Source: Apricaphanius iberus | Lineage: Eukaryota > Chordata > Actinopteri > Cyprinodontiformes > Aphaniidae | Reading direction: 5' to 3' | DNA: 64,000 nt | Assembly (NCBI GenBank): GCA_028564705.1 | Contig: JAPXFQ010001151.1 | Location: 372,001 to 436,000 of the forward strand | Shown: one piece after another, positions 38,870 to 49,960 of the stretch | Layout of the letters: each line of letters begins with the position of its first letter | Position numbering within the stretch: the first letter of the stretch is position 1 | Position numbers and translations under genes: made by a program | Notes under the pieces: generated by a model | Seen by the model: the letters and a program-made list of their open reading frames with translations, nothing else | The model's database searches: none | What the model was told of the DNA's origin: nothing

Positions 38870-39440
38870 ATATTACATGAAGCTTTTCTTTTTCTTTTCC
38901 TTTGAATTTGGGCATAATCCACTCATCCTCTGAGATGTTCCAGATCCTTGGGAATGTTCTACTACAAGCTCCGTGAATGCCCCAGCTGCCACCACATCTA
39001 ATTACCTCTGTTTTCATCAGCTCTCCGCTGGCTGACACCGTGTAGCATGGCGGAGGCTAATTAAAGACATGAACAAGGTAAGCAGGCTCTCAACCGGGTG
39101 CCCCTGGAGTAGACTGAGACTCTGACGCTTATTAGACTTGATTATGTCCCATATGGTTGTTAAATGTGCAGTCATAAAGTGAGCTGTGACGGTTGCTGGA
39201 AGGTTGCAGGTGAAATGCCGAGTTGCTCGTCTTCCCCGTAGAGTGGAGACAGCAGAAATGTTCCCATGATTAAAATGAATTGAAAGGTAATAATATTTAA
39301 GCCCCTAATAGGTCAGGCTGTGCAAGAGCCACTTTACATTCAATTACCTCCCAGTTGTCTGAGACTTTAACACAAGCAGTTGGAGATGACTCTGCTCATG
39401 TGTGGCAGGAGAAATAGAAATGTATGTGTGAAATTTCACA
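38870..39440. other. Unique island with homeodomain-like sites, candidate enhancer
   Basis: Non-repetitive, balanced composition, no open frame with known motifs. It contains several homeodomain-type cores: CATCTAATTACCTC, AGGCTAATTAAAGAC and CATTCAATTACCTCC. Such clusters are typical of conserved non-coding elements in introns of neural genes, but conservation is not shown here. Confidence 0.35.
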
Positions 39441-39789
39441 GCTCAGAGTCTCCATACTGAGAAACCTCGTTACAAGTGCGAACGGCCCTCGTCTAGTTCA
39501 TGAAGTGACAAGAAGTCAGAGAGAGGACCCCATGGTCACCCAGAGTTCAAACTCTGCTGCTTCTTTCTTTCACTTCCTCCCTTCAGCCGAGAGTTAAAGC
39601 ACCTTCCCTGCCTCTCAAAAGGGTTTATTACCATCTTTAAATGAGTCATGGCTTCTAGGATACAGCTGGAGGAGAGAAAACACTCCTGGCTGATCCAACA
39701 AGGTAAAGGTAAGCAGTCTGTTTGTCGATCAGCCTCTGTTTACTGAGAATATCTGTACGTTTGGAAGGAAATCACTCTCTTCTCTCACC

Positions 39790-39919
39790 TTAGGTTTAAA
39801 ACATTTATTTGTATATCACATTTACTACAACAACTGCTACTCAAAGTACTTCATAATCTAAAATACAAATCAAGCATATATACAATGCTAAAATCATATA
39901 AGGTAATTAAAAAAGGACT
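39790..39919 (-). mobile_element. LINE 3' end, inverted, left part
   Basis: The reading TTATTTGTATATCACATTTA then CTCAAAGTACTTCATAATC is the reverse of a fish LINE terminus. It continues at 41,509 after the hAT insertion. Confidence 0.6.
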
Positions 39920-39927
39920 ACAATTAC

Positions 39928-41500
39928 TAGGGGTGTCACGATCTCGATTTTGTATCGAAATCGATCGAAATTGCGTTATGACCTTGCACATCGAAATCCA
40001 AAAGAGGATCGCTATCACCTCCTGCCATGTTTTTATCTTGTGTCCCACTCAGGACTCCATAGCAACAGCAGACAACTGTCTCATCACAAGGAACCACAGA
40101 TTGCATTTTCCCTAAGAAGTAAATCTCACCAGTTCTCATAAAACTGATAACATCACCTGGTAACATTTTAACTGCATGTATCACATCCCCCGGGATCAGA
40201 GCACACGTCTGCAGGGCACATTAGCTGACGCTAGCAAGAAGCTAAAGCTAAGCTAAAGCTCAACCACAGTTGGATAGAAGAAGCAGCGGGAGAAGAACTA
40301 AAGCCGCTCCTACTACTCTCAAATCACAGGTGAGGAAATTTTGAGTTCCAGGCGAGTTAAGTCCCCATTTAGCTAGGTAGCTAGGAAGAGAAAGGTTAAT
40401 GTTAGTAGTCAGGTAGAGTGTCAAAAGCTAGGAAGAGATAGGAAGAGGTAGAGTAGCTAGGTAGAGATAGATTAATGTAAGCCAGGTAGAGAATGTTAGT
40501 AGCCAGGTCTCCTAGTAGCTAGGAGACAGGTTAATGTTAGTAGCTATGCTGCTTTAGGCTAGGCTGTTGGAGGACATTATTAGAGTCAGTTCCTACTTTC
40601 TCTCCTACTTCTCTCCAACTGCATGATGTGCTGTCAATTCAAGCGCTGACCTGTTTTCTCTCAGTCTCTTCTGACAGTAGGTGCTCCTGACCCGCCCTGC
40701 ATGACAACCCTGACTAAGATGGCATTCCAGTGGAGGAACGTTCTCTATGTCCTGCTACCAACTTCTGCTTCTGCATCAGTTCTGTTGCTCTTTCTGTGTC
40801 TCTGCTGCCTTCTCCAAACCCCAGACGATCTCGGCAGATGACCGCTTATGCTGAGCCTGGTTCTGCTGGAGGTTTCTTCCTGTTAAAAGGGAGTTTTTCC
40901 TCTCCACTGTCGCTTCATGCTTGCTCAGTGTGAGGGATTGCTGAGAAGTCACGACGCAATCTTCTGTGGTTCTCTAATTCCTTAATTAAACATTGTATTA
41001 TAATAACTCTTCTTGTGAAGTGCCTTGAGATGACATCTGTTGTGAAATGGCGCAATATAAATAGACTGAATTGAAATGAATTTGCATTGTAAACAAGAGG
41101 ACCACTGTTTGCTGGATTTTTCTCAGTCTAATGAGTCATCTGGAGCATTGCATCCTCACTTGTTTTTATGCAGTAACAATAAAGAGTCACTAGATGGCAG
41201 CAACCCCCCGTTAGTATTAAACAATACTGTTACACTTATTGTAAATAAATTATTTGACCATTAATGCCTAATGTGATACATTACACAAGAATAACAAAAA
41301 TTGCATGATCTTTGTCTTTTAAAATAACATTTACTGTACAAAAAGCAATGAATAAAACCATTGATCGTAGACCAGTCTAAAAATGACAGAGCTTGGTACT
41401 ATAAAAGGGAAAATAAATGAATAAAAATCGAGAATTGAATTGTGACCCTAAAATCAAAATTCACATCGAATCGAGGATTTGGTGAAACGTGACACCCCTA
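39928..41500. mobile_element. hAT element inserted in a LINE tail
   Basis: The left end TAGGGGTGTCACGATCTCGA and the right end ACGTGACACCCCTA form terminal inverted repeats. The flanks ACAATTAC (39,920-39,927) and ACTATTGC (41,501-41,508) agree at 6 of 8 positions, an aged hAT-type 8-bp duplication. No transposase frame remains. About 700 bp of its 1,573 bp is an L2 tail inserted later, leaving about 850 bp of hAT sequence. Confidence 0.8.
40360..41072 (+). mobile_element. L2 LINE 3' region inside the hAT
   Basis: It begins within CTAGGTAGCTAGGAAGAG repeats, continues with CTGTCAATTCAAGCGCTGAC and GGAGGTTTCTTCCTGTTAAA, and ends in the terminus GTTGTGAAATGGCGCAATAT then AAATAGACTGAATTGAA. It is the forward counterpart of 8,037-9,110 from the same subfamily. 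5'-truncated, with no coding part. Confidence 0.82.
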
Positions 41501-41508
41501 ACTATTGC

Positions 41509-41800
41509 AGACTTGGATAAAAGCCAACTTTTCAGAAGCATTTTAAAAGGATTAGCAGATCTGATGTTGCAAGGAGGACTATTCCACAGTTTGGAACCTG
41601 TCACAGAAAAAACTCAGTCACCACAAGACTTACGTTTTTATTCTAGGAATCACTAAGAGATTCTGTATGCTTGATCTAAGAGCTCTGGTAGGAATAAGAC
41701 GCAGCAGTAATTCTGACAAATAAACTGGCAGAAGACCATTAAGAGCCTTATTGGTCCAACGAGGAAAAGCAAAGATTCAATCATCCACACCTAAATGAAA
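41509..41800 (-). mobile_element. LINE 3' end, inverted, right part
   Basis: Text such as TTATTGGTCCAACGAGG and CAGATCTGATGTTGCAAGG belongs to a family of fish LINE 3' regions. It continues the fragment at 39,790-39,919 across the hAT insertion. Confidence 0.55.
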
Positions 41801-41835
41801 GGCTAAAATCTTTCTCCACTTAATGAAAATATGGT

Positions 41836-42055
41836 CACCGGAGGTTTCTTCCTGTTAAAAGGGAGTTTTTCCTTTCCACTGTCGCTTCATGCTTGCTCAG
41901 TTTGAGGGATTGCTGAGAATTACACGACTGAATCTTCTGTGGTTCTCTAATTTCTACATTAAACATTGAATTGGAATAAGTCTTCTTGTAAAGTGCCTTG
42001 AGCTGACATCTGTTGTGAAACGGCGCTATATAAATAAACTAAATTGAAATTAAAT
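41836..42055 (+). mobile_element. L2 LINE 3' tail
   Basis: Starts at CCGGAGGTTTCTTCCTGTTA and ends CGGCGCTATATAAATAAACT, followed by AAATTGAAATTAAA. A strongly 5'-truncated L2 copy, very similar to 40,860-41,070. Confidence 0.85.
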
Positions 42056-42059
42056 GGTC

Positions 42060-42430
42060 GACAAGTGGTTATTTCAGGCAAGGTAATTTTAGTTGTATAG
42101 CATGCTTTCAATAATGAGGAAATTCAGGCATGAAACACACAAAACATATGGCATATTAAAATATTACTGAAAGGCAGCTCTAAACAGACGGTTTTAGCCT
42201 TGATACAAAGTGTTTCAGCAGCTTTGCAGTCTACTGGAAGTTTGTTCCAGACAAAGGGAGCATAGAAACTGAAAGCTGCTTATCCATGTTTAGTCCTGAT
42301 TCTATTTGATTCTAATTTAGATTTCCTGTACATGTGTCTTAAAATATAAGGAATACTAGAGAGAGATACTAGAAGATTTCCATTATTTTTAAATCCAGAA
42401 CTTGAAAGGTATGTCAACTGTATGTCTTAC
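42060..42430 (-). mobile_element. LINE 3' region relic, inverted
   Basis: Text such as TTTCAGCAGCTTTGCAGTCT then GTTTGTTCCAGACAAAGGGAGC matches the reverse of a common fish LINE 3' region. Boundaries are uncertain. The stretch 42,431-42,937 beyond it is unassigned. Confidence 0.5.
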
Positions 42431-42937
42431 ACTGTGCCTTAGACACCACTACCATGAAATATATCCTCCTCCTTTATCAGCCGTTTTCTAAGGAGAATAA
42501 ATACAGACTGTTTCCACATTGACCTCTGAGCAGAGGATCAAATATCTTATCACAAACCTGCCAAATATCCAACACTAGGACTCCAAACCTGGAGCAATTA
42601 TCCTGCTCCGCCGCTTCAAGGCAAGATCAAAGACTCGCTGAGGTAACTTTAGGTTCAACTCTGGGTTCTGGGCATTACTGGGGCTTATCTCTGTCAACTT
42701 TGCTGCTGCTGAGCAACACATGAGGCAACACTTGAAAAGCTTAGATACATCCCTCCAATTCTCTAAGGTCACGCCTGATGTCACTTCCAGATCAACTGAA
42801 ACGGGTAATAAAAAACCTCCGTCAGCAGCAAACTAAAAAATAAATCTGCAAGCTCATTGGTGCCTTAGAAAAAGCTGTTTTCATAACACAACTGGTGACA
42901 GACTCTTATTTTGAAGGTAGAATAAGAGATATAAGTA

Positions 42938-43600
42938 ATGCTGCATTCACACCAACCCCATATGTCAGCATCAGTTGCGGCAAGATTACATGTAAAGTCT
43001 ATGGTCGAGTATATCAGAGGTCCGTCAAAGTCTCTGCGGTGCGTTGTGTACGTTGGCTCCGTCAACCTTACTTGCGTTACATACGGCAACGCAAGAAACG
43101 CAGAAGTTCAGCAAGCTGAACTTTTGACGGACCTAACACAGTGCGGCAACCAATCAGAGCGTCTCACTGTAGATGTTTCAATGGACAGGCACCCCTAAGG
43201 AGGAACAGAGCACCTGTAGTTGATGTCCTGGTAGGAGATTTGAGCTCCCATGCGGCCGATGAGGTCGTAAAATTTGGCAAGGGACAGACGGAAGTAGCAC
43301 TGAAAGCAACCCTTATCCATAAGCAGCTCCTAGAACAAATGGTTAAACTCCCCAAACTCAGAACGCATCTGAAGAAATGAGCGCTGATTCACCTGATGGC
43401 AACGTTGTTTAGCTTTATCTAGCAAAAAAAGCCAAGCCACTTTCTAGTTACAATCCACCATAGTTCAGAACATACCGTAACAGAGGAAGCCCCGCCCACG
43501 CGTTGTTTTTTTCCTCAGACGCAGGCTATGGAAGCCAAAAAGTACATGTCAAACTTCATCCGTTGAATGCGTTGCCTGAAGCTGACCAACTGTGCGATGT
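42938..43600 (-). mobile_element. PIF/Harbinger-like transposon relic
   Basis: The left end contains GCTGCATTCACACCAACCCC, a Harbinger-type terminus. The minus strand at 43,390-43,190 encodes a transposase start with stops: SEFGEFNHLF, then DKGCFQCYFRLSLAKFYDLI and QDINYRCSVPP, the N-terminal part of Harbinger transposases. The right terminus is not clear. CpG-containing text such as CCCCGCCCACGCGTTG lies at its right side. Confidence 0.65.
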
Positions 43601-44984
43601 GATTGCACCATAAGAAACTGTCAGAAAGTAAAGAAGAAGCTGCTAATTGAGGCAGAATCTTTGAGTTGTTAAGCATTTTTATCTGTATGTGTCTACGGCA
43701 TTTATTTCAGAACAAATGAAAGATTAAAGAGAATGTTCATTCAAACCTTCTAGAGAAGATTCAGAGAAGAAATATAGTGACAGTAAATGGAAGACCACGT
43801 CTGCCCTCTGTGGACTTTCGGTGGAATCTGAGTCTAGTTTATATTCCGTCAGAAAGTTTGCTACCAGACGCAGACGTATTTATTTTATAGTTCTCATTTA
43901 TAGTTCCCCACCAAGACAGCAGGGAATGCTAACTTTTTCTGGCAGCTCCTACCACTAAAGTGTCAAGAAGAGTTTATTTCTTTCAGCTTTTAAATGCATC
44001 CCCCCCAAATGAGCAATGGCCAACAGAAAGTGAGGTTTGATTAAGCTGTAAAGCTTTTTACTAGAAGTGCAGCTCATAGAATAATCTAGAAACGCATGTA
44101 AGAAATCACTAAAACACAATATTAGATAAACTGGTCTTTCAAAATAAAATATCTAATCTACTTATTAAATCAACTGTAGAGCACAGATCTGGTAAAACAA
44201 TCTCTGACTGTTGCTGAGCTGACCAATCATAGACATATGCTCTCTGTTGAAGGAGACGGATCGGTAGAAAGTTGGGCTCTACTCTGTGCATGCTTGAATA
44301 GATGACAGCCAGCCCTTGCATCAATGGATAATGGCGTTGCGACTATCAATTCCAAGGTAGACAGAGAAGTATAAACTAGGTTTAGAAAATTGTAAGTCCT
44401 GCAGCAGAGGGAGGCAGAAAGGGAGAAAATAGACGGCGAAAACTATATCCACGGATCTGGGATCATGTTAACAGAATATTTAACGTTATAAAATGGTGAA
44501 GGAAAAATCTGCAGGTCGACGGTCATTTTGACGGATTAGTACTCCCACCTCTAACTGCCTTTTTCAACTTTTACGCACGGAGTACAGGTAACTAAATCAA
44601 TAAAAAAAGATTCCCATGAGTGCCTCTGAACACCGTACTCCATGCATCTCACTAACAGACCAAACATTATTGATATGATTATTCTATTTTATAATTCTAT
44701 TTTTATTCATACAGGTACTAGAAATCCAACTGTTTCATAAACTAAACATAAATTCCACCATGCTTGCTGTTATATATAATCTGATAATAAGAAAAAATAG
44801 TATTTAGTCTGATTATTTTAGTTTACTTCTTGCTTTTATATGTAGGCCTACTTATTATCTGTGAAATGCTTCATGTGTGATATCTTATTGTATCAGTCTG
44901 TTGGTCTGATCAAGCTTGAAAAAGATGTCTTGATCTCAACAGGTTCTTTTTTGCTGGTTTCATGTTCAGAACCTGCCAGCACAT
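43601..44984. other. Intronic sequence, nothing recognised
   Basis: No gene or repeat that I can name. Confidence 0.45.
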
Positions 44985-45330
44985 ACTTTCCCTCTCCGTT
45001 CCTCCGAGAGGCGTCTAACGCCATTCGATCAACGCCTCCTCCCTGTCAGAGCTCCTCTTAATGAATTATGAGGATTGACTCTTTTGCGGCGCCCTGCTTC
45101 CAAATCTCCCTTTAATTGAAACACGATACAGGGCCGAGGGGCACCGGGGGCCGTAAATTGGAACATCCGCTCGGTAATCAAACTGCCATCTGTTGCTATG
45201 ACGTCCAGGCGTTCCGGGGAAGCGAGGAGTGCCCGGCTCGCTCCACCGTCCAATGGCAATCAGACAGAGAGCGTCGACAGCGTGGTTCTGTAGACGACAG
45301 GCAGCCCTGGGGACGCTTTATGGAGCAACA
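44985..45330. other. Unique CpG-richer island, candidate conserved element
   Basis: Non-repetitive, with CpG-richer text than its surroundings and homeodomain-like cores (TTAATGAATTATGAG, CCCTTTAATTGAAAC, CGTAAATTGG). Short frames on both strands are not recognisable. A regulatory role is plausible but untested. Confidence 0.38.
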
Positions 45331-45714
45331 CAAATCCATTCAATGAGACGACAGGAGGAACAGGTCTGCTCTCTGACACGGTCATAAAACAGGAGGACAA
45401 AAGGAAGGAAACGAAACAGGAAAACAGATGTGGGAACAGAAATGGGAGGTAAAGATGGTGAGGTATAGGAGAGCGTGTCTGGAGAGGAATGGTTTAAATT
45501 ATTGTCCTTGATTGTTAGATCCAGTGGAAGAAAAACATCACAAACCAAAAAGCTCGCAGTCAGCAATTTGTCGCAGGTCTGCTGGTTTTCCTGAAAGCCT
45601 TAAGTCTTCCAGGACGGCCCTGGTGTAGAACAACATCCTTCATTCATCAGTTTCCAGCTGACAGATCATCTCTGCAGGGTGGAGCTGCATAACGCACTAG
45701 TTTCTTTCTCACCA

Positions 45715-45790
45715 GACTTTTCTTGTAAAGTGCCTTGAGATGACATCTGTTGGGAATCAGCACTATAAAAATAAACTGAATTGAAAACTG
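45715..45790 (+). repeat. L2 LINE 3' terminus
   Basis: CTTGTAAAGTGCCTTGAGAT, then GACATCTGTTGGGAATC and a final AAATAAACTGAATTGAAAAC. Only the last 75 bp of the family are present. Confidence 0.75.
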
Positions 45791-45929
45791 AATCGTCTCC
45801 ACCAGTATTATGTGGTTTGCCCGTCTGCTGTCATGACCTGATTCCCTGAAGGGGAACGATTTTTTGGTTGGTGGACAGAATGTGTGAAGGGACTCCCCCA
45901 GGGCAATATGTTAGGTCCAATTTCTTTAT

Positions 45930-46010
45930 TAATAAAGATCAAATCAAACTGCATTCATAAAGCCCTTTTCATACAAAAAAGAAATGCAGTTCAAAGTGCT
46001 TTACAGAATA
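45930..46010 (-). repeat. LINE 3' terminus, inverted
   Basis: AAATCAAACTGCATTCATAA then AGTTCAAAGTGCTTTACAG is the reverse of a fish LINE tail. Nothing further is recognised up to 46,840. Confidence 0.5.
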
Positions 46011-46847
46011 ATAATTACACCACATATTTCACCTCTGGCTCCAGGGTTTCTTGTGCATGAGCTGAGATGGAAAGCACACACAATAAAGCAAACTGTTTGG
46101 ATTTTAACTGAATGCTTAGAAGTTTCTTCAAAGAAATTCATTGCCTTTTTTTCATCACACATATGAAGTGCATTCAGACCCGCCAGGATCCCTCTCAAAG
46201 GTCGAGACCCCCTGCCAGCCTTCTCTGTCAGCTCTGCATCTCCAGCTGCAAGCTGGCAGAAAACATAGTCCTGCAGAGGACTGTGAGTGGAGCATAGGAG
46301 ATCACTGGAACGTCCCGTTGTAAGAGACTCCTCCCACTTTCCTCATAAACTTCCAGCATGGCTGCCATCAGGCAAACAGGACATCAATATCAGAACTCCA
46401 GAACCAGCAGACCACTGCAAAGCCTTCCACCTCACGCTGCTGCACTGCTGAGAAGATGATGCACTTAATATTTTACTTCTTTTAGATATTTTATCTCTGC
46501 GTTTACACTGTTTGATAACTGGTAATACTCCTTCTGTATCCAGTAACTTTCTTCAAAAATTTCATCTTTAGGCAAAAAAAGTCCTAAAAGAGACTGTTAA
46601 CCTCCATTACAGTGATTTGATGATAAAACTCATTAGCGAAGGACGAAGAAAAACAGACGCAACAAAAACAATCCGTCTTCACGGAACAACAGTTTGCGAG
46701 TTTCAGCAGGGGAATGTCAATGTGCCATGCTGTGAACAAAAGGAGACATTTATATGCCAAAAACCTCCTCAGAACATCCCCCAACAAAGTTCATCATAAA
46801 AGCAGCAGAAGCTGCAGCAACATCTTTAAAATGTCAAAGAAGACGGA

Positions 46848-47890
46848 TGCTTCACCGCTCTCACCTGGACAGAGGCAGTGGTGCTGTGAGGATTACATTT
46901 TTGGACTTCTCGAGCGCCTTTAACACCATCCAGCCTCTGCTCCTCAGGCACAAACTGACAGAGATGGGAGTAGGATCAGACCTGGTGGCATGGATTACAG
47001 ACTATCTGACCGGCAGACCTCAGTACGTTCGACTGGGGGACTGCAGGTCCGACACTGTTACCAGCAACACTGGAGCACCGCAGGGAACTGTGCTCTCTCC
47101 GGTCCTGTTCACCCTGTACACGTCCGACTTCCAGTACAACTCGGAGCTCTGCCACGTGCAGAAGTTCGCGGACGACACAGCTATCGTTGGCTGTATCAGG
47201 AGTGGACAGGAGGAGGAATACAGGGAGTTGATCCAACGTTTTGTCACGTGGTGCGACTTTAATCACCTGCTCCTAAACGCCACAAAGACCAAGGAGATGG
47301 TGGTGGACTTTAGGAGAATCAGGCCGCACCTTGAGCCTGTCAACATCAAAGGTGACTGTGTGGAGGTGGTTCACACCTACAAATACCTGGGAGTGCAGCT
47401 GGATGACAAACTGGACTGGACTGCCAACACAGACGCCCTGTACAGGAAAGGACAGAGCCGTCTGTACTTCCTCAGAAGGCTGGCGTCCTTCAACATCTGC
47501 AAGAAGTTGCTACAGATCTTCTACCAGTCTGTAGTTGCGAGCGCCCTCATGTACGCAGTGGTGTGTTGGGGGGGCAGCCTCAAGAAGAAAGACGCTGGAC
47601 GCCTGAACAAACTGGTGAGGAAGGCAGGAACTGTTGTTGGCACAGAGCTGGACAGCCTTACATCTATGGCAGAGAAACGGACTCTGAACAGGCTACTGTC
47701 CATCATAGACAGTCCACACCATCCACTGCACAACGCCATCTCCAGGCAGAGGAGCAGCTTCAGTGACAGACTGCTGTCATTGTCCTGCTCCACTGACAGA
47801 CTGAAGAAATCGTTCCTCCCCCACGCCATGCGGCTCTTCAACAACTCTAGGGGGAGGGCCATAAAATCAACCGTAGAACACTGGACTTAA
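46848..47890 (+). pseudogene. LINE reverse transcriptase, C-terminal part, frame intact
   Basis: About 347 codons without a stop: SHLDRGSGAVRITFLDFSSA, then FNTIQPLLLRHKL, NTGAPQGTVLSPVLFTLYTS, KFADDTAIVG with the catalytic Asp pair, TYKYLGVQLDDKLDWTAN and a C-terminal thumb ending near FLPHAMRLFNNS, stopping at TAA 47,888. An apparent start at 46,754 lies in host sequence upstream of the break. The absence of frameshifts makes this the youngest-looking LINE frame here, but it lacks the N-terminal endonuclease and RT fingers. Confidence 0.85.
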
Positions 47891-48156
47891 TGCTAATCAC
47901 ACCATGCACCTTCGGTCACACATGCACTTTATCATACACACACATCTACAAGTTGGACTCTAAGTATGTACAACTGTTTTTGCATACTGACATCTGCACA
48001 ACTGCACTCGAACTGGACTGGCAGACATTATACTTTTTTATACCATTATATTTTACCTTAGTTCTTCTTTTAAATTTTTATATTGTATTCTCCCTGCATG
48101 CCCCTGTGTTCCCGTAAGCTGCTAGAACTGTGAATTTCTCTTGGAGATGAATAAAG

Positions 48157-48206
<50 letters not shown>
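48157..48206 (+). repeat. (TCTA)n microsatellite at LINE end
   Basis: About 12 TCTA units directly after ATAAAGTA. It is the 3' tail of the Rex1-like LINE. Confidence 0.95.
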
Positions 48207-48208
<2 letters not shown>

Positions 48209-48219
48209 GTCAAAAAAAA

Positions 48220-48860
48220 AAAGCTGAAAAAATGATTAGTTAGAATCAAGACCAACAGGTTGGAGCTTAAAGTAAACTGATGCATTTCCAGTATAATCTA
48301 AAGAGACTTTTCTCTGAGAAATGACCAAACATGGAAAATGGATAAAGTGTTCGTCTCAGACACAACAGGAAATGAAGTGTTGTCCAGTGAGTGTGAATCG
48401 GTGTGCCACATGGTACATGTGACTCACTCGGCCATCCACCGGTTTGTTCGGGGCGTAGGAGGGACAATGATAATAACAGGAGCGACAAAGAGCAGGCGCC
48501 TGTCCACTGTGTGAGCCCAAACACCTGCTCTGTAAGAGACCATAGCAAGTTCAATACGTGTGGGTGACACGGTGACAGCTCTAAAGTGCACCTGCATCAC
48601 TTTCTGCTCTATTTCTGGCTCCTGTGGGAGTGAAACACAAATGTTTCTGCAAAATGGCCGTTAAAAAACTCCGAGAAACAATTCTTGCAACAGAGATAGT
48701 TTCTCTATGACTTTGTCTCTCTGCATTGTGGGATTAGTTGCACCTGTAAGTCGAAGATTTATAAAGATAAAAAAGGCATTAGAAATGTCCAGGAAAAAGT
48801 GACCAGTGTCAGTCTGAAGGTAAAAATCATTTACCTTCTTGTTTAGAAATAAAACAGTCT
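48220..48860. other. Intronic sequence upstream of a brsk2 exon
   Basis: No gene or named repeat. Confidence 0.45.
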
Positions 48861-48863
48861 TAC

Positions 48864-48958
48864 CTTCATAAGAACAGACTCGCTGAGCTTTTCTCTGTTG
48901 ACAATCTTTATGGCAACCTTTTGACCTGTGACACAGTGGATGGCCAGCTTCACAAGAC
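48864..48958 (-). CDS. brsk2: brsk2 exon: beta-2/beta-3 with VAIK lysine
   Basis: This 95-nt exon encodes [19 protein letters not shown], then [12 protein letters not shown]. The first two bases complete a Gly codon from the ATP-loop exon, which I could not find between here and 64,000. VAIK holds the ATP-binding lysine (Lys48 in human BRSK2). Acceptor GTTTCAG and donor GTAAGAC are canonical. The exon ends in phase 0, matching the next exon at 31,135. Ile-His-Cys-Val follows the BRSK2 pattern for Val, while the Gly before Gln is as in BRSK1, so this exon alone does not settle the paralogue. Confidence 0.95.
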
Positions 48959-49079
48959 CTGAAACACAGACAACAAACAACATTCACATTCAGTCGGGTT
49001 CAAATAGATAGAAATTCTGAAATTTGGAGATTTGACAAAAACTGTTGGATGGTGGAATCAAATAAGAGGATGGACCTGA

Positions 49080-49960
49080 GATATTCCATTACATGTTAGA
49101 TTAGAGCAGCAGTAACAAGTAACTACCCACTTAGTCACCCTAACAACCACCAAACCAACCATCTAATAAGCCACCTGCCCAACTGACAATCCGGCCACCC
49201 ATCCAACTAACCTTTCAAACAGTCAACCGACTATCTCAATACCCACTCATCCAACCCTATACGCAAATCTGACCATCTAACACCTAACCAGCTACCAACC
49301 TGACCGTTTAAACAGTCACCACTCTAGCTATTAACCGAACATTTAAGCAGTCACCCAACTTAACACCGAACTCGCCCAACCAACAGAACAACCACCAACC
49401 TAGTCAGCAGCCACCAAACCAACCATCCAACCAAACACCCACCTGATAATCCAAACAGGGCTCCAACCAGCCAGCAACCAACCAAACTACCAAAGATTTC
49501 AAACAGCAACCCACCCAATATACTGAAAACCCACCCACCTGAACGTTCAACCACACAACTTATCATGCCAACAAACCAACCATCCAAATACCCACCTATC
49601 CAACCCAACGCACTAGTCAGACTATCCAACCAAACACTTACACAGTCACTGAATCTGCCTTCCAAACACCTGATTAAAAGCTAACCTGCTCAACCACCGG
49701 AACACCCACCAGCCAGTCAGCAACCTACCCAACCACTCAGACAACCCTCCACTATAACTACAAACACAACTTTGGCTGCAACTTAACCCAATCAGCCATC
49801 TGGCTATCTGACAAGCCATCCATATAGTCCACCTATTCAACCAATTATTCACCACCCCTCAATCTAACAAAACAAACTCCCTTTAAATCCAGCCATCCAT
49901 CTATCAATCCAAAATAGCGATCAGAATTAATTTCCATTATTCTTCCACCTATCCATCAAT
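49080..49960. repeat. Degenerate AC-rich tract (CAACC/ACCATC-like)
   Basis: Some 880 bp is dominated by A and C, built from variants of ACCAACCATCCAACCA and CACCCACCTG without fixed period, and G is very rare. Open frames on the complementary strand rich in Trp, Gly and Leu (for example 49,665-49,360) are products of this composition. It is probably a decayed tetra- or pentanucleotide expansion. Confidence 0.8.

Larger units (their letters stand above)
46845..48210 (+). mobile_element. Rex1-like LINE, 5'-truncated, with (TCTA)n tail
   Basis: It begins within the reverse transcriptase and runs to a tail, AATTTCTCTTGGAGATGAAT then AAAGTA and TCTA repeats. The 1.35 kb fragment is 5'-truncated, as incomplete reverse transcription gives. 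It is related to the element at 27,150-30,350 but of a different subfamily. Confidence 0.88.

Noticed and set aside
46976..47862. Minus-strand frames of 75-113 codons
   Set aside because: Shadows of the intact plus-strand reverse transcriptase.
48157..48206. Regular TCTA repeats considered as a CRISPR-like array
   Set aside because: Simple 4-bp microsatellite without spacers, at a LINE tail in a vertebrate genome.
49360..49855. Trp- and Gly-rich minus-strand frames that look like membrane proteins
   Set aside because: They arise from the AC-rich repeat read on its complement.
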